A stretch of DNA of 64,000 bases from Leptobrachium leishanense. Its lineage: Eukaryota; Chordata; Amphibia; Anura; Megophryidae. Made by a program: the position numbers and the translations under genes. The DNA lies in the NCBI GenBank assembly GCA_009667805.1, contig CM019067.1, positions 70,016,997 to 70,080,996 of the forward strand. The letters are read 5' to 3'. The notes under the pieces were generated by a model, which did no database searches, was not told where the DNA came from, and saw only the letters and a list, made by a program, of their open reading frames with translations. Positions 44,237-53,200 of this stretch are shown here, in pieces. How positions within the stretch are numbered: position 1 is the stretch's first letter; every line of letters starts with the position of its first letter.

Positions 44237-44680
44237 TCACCCAGCTGTTTTGGTTTTCCAGTTCACATCAGGAAGATTAAAGTCCCCCATGATAATAACT
44301 TCCCCCTTCATTGCCATTTTGGCTATTTCCTCAAACAGCAGATTATCTAGCTCTTCTACTTGTCCAGGGGGTCTATAGATCATACCTACACGAGCTACTG
44401 TATGATTGCCAAATGTTAGCGTAACCCAAACTGACTCTATGTTCACCTCGCTCACTTTTATTTGGTTCGTTTTTATGTTGTTTTTCTCACTGAACCATGT
44501 CTCAGTAACCACCTCTAAATCTACTTTTTTAGCTGCCATCATTGCCTCCAGTTCATTGATTTTATTGACTAAACTGCGAGCATTTATAGACACGACTCTG
44601 AGCTTGCCATTTTTTACCCTGCATGTTGCTTGCACCCTCCGATTTAGTTTTGGTGGACAATCGGGCAGATTGTTTTTCAC
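44237..44680 (-). pseudogene. CR1 ORF2 endonuclease domain (partial)
   Basis: An exonuclease-endonuclease-phosphatase fold. NARSLVNKINELE (near residue 35), catalytic Glu in VTETWFSE (about residues 58-65), YRPPGQVEELD and GDFNLPDVNW (about 130). It nicks target DNA in CR1 retrotransposition (family knowledge). The frame breaks at 44237 and the rest is cut by the piggyBac-like insertion. Confidence 0.87.
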
Positions 44681-44696
44681 CCTTTTGCCCCCCCTC

Positions 44697-45616
44697 CTAG
44701 TTTAAATATTCCTTTGTGAAACCTTTGAACTTCTCACTGAGAACATATGTTCCCCTATGAGTAAGATGCAAACCATCTTTTTTATACAGTTCCTTTCTGC
44801 TCCAATTAGAGCTATCATGGGACACAAAGCCAAATCCTTGCTCCCGACACCATTCCCGAAGCCACAAATTAAATTCCCTAGTGGGCATCTTCCTATTCTG
44901 AATGTTATGCACAGGCAGAACTTCAGAGAATGACACAGTGGACGCAATCTGCTGTATTTCACCTCCAAGAACACAAAAATCTTCCTTAAACCTCATTGCT
45001 AGCCAAGTCATTTGTCCCTAGATGGACTAGAACGTCCACTTCCCCTTGCTGCTTTGCTTGTTTGACAATATTGAGAATACGTCTCTTGTCTCTACGAGCA
45101 GTAGCTCCAGGAAGACATCTCACCAAACCACTACTCTCCAGCTCAACACCTCTTATGATAGAATCACTTAGCAACAATTGCCTTTTATCAAGTCCCACCT
45201 TTTCCTTTTTGTCCTTGATTGCAGTCCTGCATACCTTAGGCATAGGGGATGGTGGTTCCTCAACTATGGTGTCTGAGCCTACTTCCGTCTCACCACTACA
45301 CTCTGAAAGTGCCTCAAAAGAATTAAGAAGAGCCACAGACTGTTGGACATGCCTTCTCATCCACAACTCTAAGTCTACCAGATCCTACAGTAGTCCATCT
45401 GTCGCTCCTAGGAGGCCTCTGTGGCAGTGGTTTTGTAACAGTCATAGCCATAGCCTGAGTTTGTCTAACAGATAATTTACAAATCTCAGACTTCAAACAG
45501 GCAATTTCCTGCTGCAATAAAGAGAGCTGCCTACATATCAGGCACACTCCAAACCTCCAAAAATTGGATCTAAAAACAAATGCATGACAGCTCTTACACT
45601 GGACCAAGCCTGCCAT
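44697..45616 (-). pseudogene. CR1 ORF1 (zinc finger plus SGNH esterase), frameshifted
   Basis: Three overlapping frames reconstruct the order. The N-terminal CKSCHAF...CLICRQL is a PHD-like zinc finger, followed by a short coiled coil (45616-45323). Then comes the SGNH/GDSL block LLLSDSIIRGV with GTNDLA (45366-44986), then the catalytic DGLHLTHRG (45011-44697). The block I Gly is Ser here, while Ser, Asn and the Asp/His pair remain. Two frameshifts inactivate it. Confidence 0.82.
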
Positions 45617-45950
45617 TATAAAAGAATGGATTTAAAACCAGCAAATCTTACCTTTTTGTAGGTTTTCTACCTCCTGTCTAACCTCAGACTACCTCCAGAG
45701 TATCTCCAGAAGATCTCTAAGTGCTCACTTTGAAGGCTTCACTTAGAAGGCTTCACACAAGTTCTAATTAGACAAGCTAATATCCCCAGGCTTTATATAG
45801 TCACCTAAGTACACCTCCCCCAGCAAGGTGTGGACAAGCAAGCAGCCTTATTCTACAGACTGCCAGAGAAGTCCACATTCCAGAAACTGGCCTTTCTTCT
45901 AATGAACTTAGAACTGTAGTTTCTTCATTAACGGAGCAAGAAATGTGTTT

Positions 45951-46347
45951 TGATTATTAGATCCTGCGGTTTTCTCTTTTCTTAGTAGGTCCCAATTGGC
46001 AGTAGTGGTGGCGCTCATAAATACACTCCAAGGAGCACCATACTCTGCGAATGAATATCACTAATACATAGAAACGTGCAGAAACCAAAATTTCATTTTG
46101 GCAAATTTTGGAATCCAAAATGTTCAGATTTTGGAATTTGCCAAATTGGATTGATCCAAAACTTTTGACAAATTTGAAAATTTTCAGAAAAGTCTGAAAT
46201 TTTGGTGGTGCTCTTATTTTTAATGTCTATACCCATTTAAACCCTACTCCTTTTCATCTCCTCCAACTCGTCCTCTATACTGCTATACCATATAAATGTT
46301 AGTTAGGATTAGAGTTACTTCCAGGGTTGGCTTACTGTTGCTCTTAG
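45951..46347. other. Unannotated interval
   Basis: AT-rich, with repetitive AAATTTTGGAATCCAAAA-like words at 46085-46205. No gene. Confidence 0.4.
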
Positions 46348-47107
46348 TAGGCTTGTGCACCGATTTTTTTTTCGGTTCGATTCGGTTCGATTTGTTCGGA
46401 TGTTTAAACTTTTCGATTCGGCTCATTTCGACCGATTTCTGTTTTGATTCGGTTCGGCTCGACTCGTTTTTCGAGTACATTTTATTTTCGGAATATCGAC
46501 CATTTTTCGTATTTTCGTGTCACTTTGCTCGTTTTTTGTATCGACTTTTCGTGATTTCGGGACTTTTCGTTTTTTCGGAACGTCTGTTCTCCTCGACCAT
46601 TTTTCGTATTTTCGTGTCACTTTGCTCGTTTTTTGTATCGACTTTTCGTGATTTCTGAATTATTTTTTTTTCGGAACGTCTGTTCTCCTCGTTTCAAAGC
46701 TGTCTAACTCTATTCGTTTTGATGTAAACTACTATGGTTTACTTTTTTATACTTTCTATATTTTTTTATAATAAATTTTTGGTTTGTTTTTCGGATCCGA
46801 TAATTCATTCTGTCGATACGATAATTCTGGCAATTTTGTCGTGTTTTTTTTTAATTAAATAAAGATCCTTTTTTTCTTATGAATATACATTTCACAACTT
46901 TATTTAATCACATTAAAAAATGGTATGAAAGCCAAGGAACAAAAAAAAATGAACAAAACGATTTAAAAAACGCTAAACTGACCCGAATGGTCTGACTTTA
47001 AAAATAAAAACCAGAACAAAAAGGTTTTAAAACGAAAAATTGTTGATCAAAATGATCTGAAACGAAAAAAAAAAAAAAAGATTTAAAACAGACAAAAAAA
47101 AATTTAA

Positions 47108-48130
47108 CCCTTTCGCTGCTGAGGCATTTCACGGCTTCCCTTCACGCCTGTGTGCTGTGCTGCTGAGCTAATTTTTAACAGTTTCGCTCCTCTTGTTTAA
47201 ACGCGTTTTTTTGAAGCCTTATTTTATAATATGACCCAGACATGTTATATATCGTTCTTTCCGGCAGACTCGGCAGATGATTCATAATATATCATTATCA
47301 TATGTATGCGTCATGTCCTGTCTGTATATTATAACAAAAAATGCAATAAAATTAGAATTTTCAATGTTTGTTTTACAAGGTGTTAAGTATTTTTTTCACA
47401 TTTTAACATGCGTGTGTTTGCGGTTATATTGTATGAGTTGTGTTTGTTAAAAAAAATTGAAAAGGGGACTTGTTATATTTTTTGGGGTGAAAATTACACA
47501 ATTTTTTTTTTTTTTTTTTTATTCTTTATTTAGAGAATTATACATAACAAGAAATTCACGAAATCAAACGTAGGAAAAGACAGTATTTTTAACAAACGCA
47601 CCCCATACAAAAATCCTTAGTGCAGCATCATTGTTCACATTATAATTGAAATGGGAACAATATTGCTGCATTAACAAAACAAAACAAAAAACCTGTTTAT
47701 TTTTTTTTATATTTAAATTTTTTATAGTTTTTAACATTGTCATGTTTGGTATTGTTGGAAAGGCCATGCTCTGGTCGATCCAAAGATACCAAACATTAAC
47801 AACCGATAGCTGCCGCGGATCGGGAGATAGGGGGTTCCAATGAACCCCCTATCTCCACCATTGGTCGCAGTTAGGGGTTAACTCCAGAACTGACGTCATT
47901 GTGACGAGGTCTTGGGACTGTCGGCAGCTGCCGTTCCCCCACGCTGTTGTCTTCCTGCAAAGACGTGACCATGTTGGCGGGCAGCGTCTTAGCGGGCAGC
48001 GGTGGGAGAGAGAGAGCTCATAGCTGGGAGGAGGTGTTGCGTGAAGCTGCAAACAGGGACAAATAAACTAGACCTGAGCCGCACTGAGGATCTTTGGGTT
48101 GTGTCAGAGAAGACTTCACGCAGTGCTGCC
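47108..48130 (+). mobile_element. piggyBac-like nonautonomous element, copy 4 (right end lost)
   Basis: The left TTAA is at 47104-47107, followed by CCCTTTCGCTGCTGAGGC. Hairpin A (47750-47795) and hairpin B (47797-47880) are present. The right terminus is missing and a 5'-truncated CR1 follows at 48131. A poly(T)-flanked insertion sits at about 47497-47585. Confidence 0.75.
47497..47585 (-). mobile_element. Short poly(A) retroposed insert
   Basis: Compared with copy 1 (ATTACGCGATTTTTAACAAA), copy 4 has about 88 extra bp. On the minus strand the insert ends CTAAATAAAGAAT followed by about 19 As. An AATAAA signal plus a poly(A) run indicates retroposition, probably by L1. Source unknown. Confidence 0.7.
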
Positions 48131-49480
48131 GTCAGTAGTGGGGAAATTAATGGAAACCATGTTAAAGGAAAGGATTGTTGAACATCTAAAAACACATAGA
48201 TTACAGGATCAGAAACAACATGGGTTTACCTCAGGGAGATCATGCCAAACTAATTTTATTGATTTTTTTGATTGGGTAACAAAAATAATAGACACAGGTG
48301 GTGCAGTAGACATTGCTTATTTAGATTTCAGTAAGGCTTTTGATACTGTTCCGCATAGAAGGCTTATCAATAAATTGCAATCTTTGAGCTTGGATTCCAA
48401 TATTGTTGAATGGATTAGGCAGTGGCTGAGTGACAGGCAACAGAGGGTTGTGGTAAATGGAGTTTATTCGGCGCAAGGTCTTGTTACCAGTGGGGTACCT
48501 CAGGGGTCAGTACTTGGACCCATTCTATTTAATATTTTTGTTAGTGATATTGCAGAAGGTATTAATGGAAAAGTATGTCTTTTTGCTGTTGACACAAAGA
48601 TTTGCAACAGGGTTGACGTTCCTGGAGGGATCAGCCAAATGACAAATGATTTAGGTAAACTAAAAAAATGGTCGGAGCTGTGGCAATTGAGTTTTAATGT
48701 GGATAAGTGCAAGATAATGCACCTGGGACGTAAAAACCCAAGGGCTGAATATAGAATATTTGATACAGTCCTAACCTCAACATCTGAGGAAAAGGATTTA
48801 GGGGTTATTATTTCAGAGGATCTAAAGGTAAGTAGTCAATGTAATAGAGCAGCAGGAAATGCTAGCAGAATGCTTGGTTGTGTAGGGAGAGGTATTAGCA
48901 GTAGGAAAAGGGAAGTGCTCATGCCACTGTACAGAGCCCTGGTGAGACCTCACTTGGAGTACTGTGTGCAGTACTGGAGACCGTATCTCCAGAAGGATAT
49001 AGACATCTTAGAGAGAGTTCAGAGAAGGGCTACTAAAATGGTGTACGGCTTGAAGGAGAAAAGTTACGAGGAAAGGCTTAATGATCTTAACATGTACAGC
49101 TTGGAAAAAAGACGAGACAGAGGAGATATGATAGAAACATTTAAATACGTAAAGGGATCCACAAGGTAGAGGAAGGGAGTATATTTAAAAGGAAACAAAG
49201 TAGCAAAACAAGAGGACATAGTCTTAGATTAGAGGGGCAAAGGTTTAAAAGTAACATCAGGAAGCATTATTTTACTGAGAGGGTGGTGGATACATGGAAC
49301 AGTCTTCCAGTTGAAGTGGTAGAGGCCAAAACAGTAATTGAATTTAAGCAAGCATGGGATAGGCATAAGGCTATCCTAAACAAAAGATAAATCCAAGTAA
49401 AGTATCCATGTAATTGGGCAGACTAGATGGGCCGAAAGGTTCTTATCTGCCGACATCTTTCTATGTTTCTATGTTTCTAT
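48131..49480 (+). mobile_element. 5'-truncated CR1, copy 3
   Basis: Begins at CAGTAGTGGGGAAATTAATG, inside the RT domain. Ends with the CR1 3' UTR (GGGCCGAAAGGTTCTTATCT) and three CTATGTTT-type octamers. Very similar to the minus-strand CR1 at 40901-45950. Confidence 0.9.
48134..49169 (+). pseudogene. CR1 reverse transcriptase with altered catalytic motif
   Basis: Open for about 345 codons from SVVGKLMETMLKERIVE. YLDFSKAFDTVPH and SGVPQGSVLGPILFNIF are intact, but the catalytic FADD is FAVD (near 48586-48597), losing an essential Asp. A 1-nt change near 49157 makes KGSTR-stop where copy 2 reads KGIHKVEEG. Dead on arrival or decayed since. Confidence 0.9.
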
Positions 49481-50024
49481 CAATATTTTTTGATAAATTC
49501 TTGGTTATACAATGAATGTGACTGTGGACAAAAATCCGTGTTGTTGTGACATCGCCTAAGCTTAACAAAACCATGCCACGTCGGTAATCAAATCTCAAGG
49601 CAGTACAACAAGGTTGTGTTAGTGTGTGACATTTTTTGGCCAGGCAGGAAGTGTAGAATGTGCACAGTCACATTCATGGCCACAAATATGTTGACAAATT
49701 TATGACAAAGGGTCCATAGAAATGTCAATAAATTTATGTACATATAATTTTAACAGTGTGGAAACCAAGCAATACATATTAACTTATTAAGTAAGGAAAA
49801 GCAACGCACACAAACAGGAAAATATAGAAAAAATAGAAAATTTATTTACAACATGGGGAAGGGAAGGGAACATGCCAAGGATGGCAAACTGCCCAACAGG
49901 GGCACAAACAACACAAACAAACAGTGTAGTGGAAATAGACTGGAAGATGGCCGCCATTGTAAGCCAGGCGAACATCTTGTTCAGAATATTGGTTCACTTG
50001 AGATAATTACTGGCATTTGAGGAG
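49481..50024. other. hAT-like element interior, probable 3' UTR of the Myb-like gene
   Basis: On the minus strand it follows the stop codon and the antisense exon copy, and reaches an AATAAA (plus-strand TTTATT near 49839) in GTTGTAAATAAATTTTC. No other coding signal. Confidence 0.5.
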
Positions 50025-50243
50025 ATGTTGGAGCTGGTCCGCATCTTTGATTACAAAGATTATGACTGCCGTAAGGGCCCTTACGGCAGGAAGAATAACA
50101 CCCGCAAGGATCGTATCCTTGACAAGCTACGCACCACCATCCTGGAGCTGTTTGGGATGGACCGGATGAAGGACCAGCTCCGAAAACGCTGGTCCGACCT
50201 CAAGGCACGCGAGCAGGAGCAGCTGAGGCACATTCCGGTTACA
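50025..50243 (+). pseudogene. Antisense partial copy of the Myb/SANT-like exon 1
   Basis: Encodes LELVRIFDYKDYDCRKGPYG through RKRWSDLKAREQEQLRHI. By eye it is roughly 85-90% identical to exon 1 of the minus-strand gene, in opposite orientation. It breaks at ATTCCGG just before the exon 4 side of the gene. Frame open but without start context or splice donor. Confidence 0.85.
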
Positions 50244-50268
50244 TTTCGGGAGGAGGCTGCCACTGGTC

Positions 50269-53200
50269 TCACTGCCGCTCCAGGATGTCAGCGGCATTGC
50301 TTATGTGCTCCCGCAGTTCCTGGAGCAGTTCCTGGATGGCATCAATAGTTGTTACAGCCAGGCGTAGCTCGCCGATCGCCATCCGGTTAATTTGCCTAAT
50401 GCTGGACGTGTCCGGTCTGGCTTCTCCTTCTATATATCCAATAAATGAAAGAAGGAAAATACAGTAAGTAAAGCAGGTTTCTATTTTTGACTGAAAGTCT
50501 TGAAAAAATATAACAGTAGTATATACCAGTGCTGGCGGCCTCCTGAGGCTCTGACTCCTCCTCCGGCTCCTCCTCTTCCTCCTCCTGCTCCTCTTGTGCT
50601 ATACATAAAAAAATTTAATTAAAATATAGTAAACAAAAAATGTTTCTGTTTTTGACCAAAGGTCGTTGCAAAATAAAACAGTATATACCAGCGCTGGTGG
50701 TCGCCCGTGGCTCCTCCTCCACTGGGGCACTGGTGCCCGCCGGGGCAGATGCTGCCTTCTTCCTGTCTTCTGCCAAATCCAAAAAATAACACGTAAATAA
50801 TGCAGACTGGAAAAAATGGTATATCTATACAATATATTGCCGAAAGTATTGCGACACCCCTCCACTACCCACTAGCACTACCAGCTTGACCCACCACTAC
50901 TCCCATCTCATAGTTCTAAAGTCACAAAATATTTATTTATTTCCCCTGCACATAGACATATATTACCGTTCAATTATATATTTTTTTCAGAAGTAAACAT
51001 TACGTTTATTCAATAAAAACTATTATTTGTGTTGTGTGCGTACAAAACGCATTGTGCTGACTGCTTTTATTTATTTTATAGAAGGCCTCAGCCTCAGTTT
51101 CACTTTCAGTTTCTGCTAATAAAACTGTGGATATAACAGAATAGTGACTACCAGAGGGGAATTGAATTCTCTGCAGACGGAGAGGGCTCTGGGTGACCTT
51201 CGTAGAGTTGGACAGCTATTTTTTGAGAAGGGTAACAAACCAGATGCGATGCTAGCTCGCAAACTGCGCGCTCTGCGTAAGCGCAACTCCATAGCCAAAA
51301 TCCAGAGGTCAGGGTCCTCTCCGGCAGTAGCCCGTTAGAAATAGCCGAAGAATTTGCGCGTTATTATGCTAAATTGTATGATGGCACAACAGCCCCGCCT
51401 GACAGCCAGAAACAACAAAAGATTAGATAATTTTTGGACCAATTACCATTACGTTCGTTGACTCACACGCAGGCGGCAGCTCTGGGGACCCCAATTACAG
51501 CAGAGGAGATCCTCCCATTTATGAAAGAACTCCGGACATCTAAAGCCCCAGGCCCGGACGGATTTAGCCCCTTATATTATAAGAAATTCCGAACTCAATT
51601 AGCCCCCCTCCTAGCAAATATGTATAACGGCTTCATAGAAGGCAGAAATCCACCTAAGGAGCTGTTGGCCGCCACCATAGTGGTGATCCCCAAAGAAGGG
51701 AAAGATCCCTCAACTTGCGCTAGCTACCGCCCAATATCGCTTTTGAATGTAGATATGAAAATCTACGCAAAGGTCCTGGCGACGCGATTGAGCCGTTATC
51801 TCCCATCCCTGGTACACCCTGATCAGGTTGGTTTTATCCGATCTCGCGGAGCCCCAGATAATATTCGCCGTACGGTGAATCTACTCTCCATAGCGCATGC
51901 CACCAAACAACCGTCACTACTGCTTTCCCTCGACGCCGAGAAGGCCTTTGACCGAGTGGACTGGACATATTTGTGGGAGGTCTTGAGGAGATTTGGGGTG
52001 GGAGACGAGATGATTGGGGGTATTCGTGCGCTATATATGACACCAACGGCATCTGTCACGACTATGGGAGGGAGATCAAGACCATTTGACATCTTAAACG
52101 GCACTCGTCAGGGGTGCCCCCTTTCCCCGCTTCTGTTTGCCCTTTGCCTTGAACCCCTGGCGGAGCAGATACAATGTCACCCAGATATATCGGGTATAGC
52201 AGTGGGAGACAAGACTTACAAACTGAGCCTTTTCGCTGACGATGTCCTACTTACGATAACCCGGCCCCTTATCTCACTACCGAACCTGTACAGCTGCCTC
52301 TCTTCCTTTGGCGCCCTCTCTGGATATAAAATTAATATCGCCAAATCTGAAGCGTTAAATATTTCATTACCCCAGGAGGTTGTTACACACTTACGAGACT
52401 CATTCACCTTCCGCTGGTGCCCACACAGACTCCAATACCTGGGGGTCTATCTAACTGCACACATATCTCAGCTCTATACCTATAACTATCCAGACATGAT
52501 TAAACACATTAAATCCCTACTAAGGCAGTGGTCCTCTTACTCCATCTCCTGGATGGGCCGAATTTATGCGCTAAAAATGACGGCACTTCCAAAACTTCTG
52601 TACCTTTTTCGCACCTTACCGGTCCCCTTGCCATTGACGATTTTACACGACCTCCAGTCAGCCTTTTACCGTTATGTATGGCAAGGAAAGAAGTCGAGAG
52701 TTTCCAGACTGATATTACGCCGCCCTAGAATACAAGGGGGCCTTGCGGTCCCGGTCCTGACCCTTTATTATAAGTCGGCGCAACTGACACAACTTCTACA
52801 ATGGTCCTCGGGAAGGGGCAAGGTCTGTTGGGTTGACATAGAGAATGACTGCATTGCCCCCTCATGTCTCTCACACTTGCCCTGGAGGCATCTCTCTGTG
52901 ATTGAACGGGCTCACATATTACCCACTACTGCTCACACATTGTCTATATGGGCTAAGGTTAAATTTCGCATGTCTTTAACCACCACTACATCTGGGCTGC
53001 TTCCCTTAAAAGATAACCCGCTCTTTCCCCCGTGGAATGGGGAGGAGGGACGAGCATTTGACTGGTGGCACAGGAAGGGCTTTACGACACTGGGAGCGGT
53101 GCTGCTGCAGGGGAAATTCCCCCGGTGGGAATATTTTAGAGAGTCACATGACATCCCATTAAGGGAGTTTCACCGATACTCTCAGATTCGACATTTTGTG

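Larger units (their letters stand above)
40901..45950 (-). mobile_element. Nearly full-length CR1 LINE, copy 2
   Basis: On the minus strand the order is: a possible 5' UTR (about 45950-45617), ORF1 (45616-44697), ORF2 endonuclease (44690-44065), a piggyBac-like insertion (44060-43015), the ORF2 linker, RT (42312-41002), and a 3' UTR ending in TATGTTTCTATG octamers at 40901-40925. All CR1 parts are in the expected order. Several frameshifts or stops mean it is not active. The 5' limit is estimated. Confidence 0.87.

Noticed and set aside
46296..46658. 120-codon phenylalanine/serine-rich frame
   Set aside because: Translates the TTTTCGGTTCG-rich subterminal repeats of the hAT-like element.
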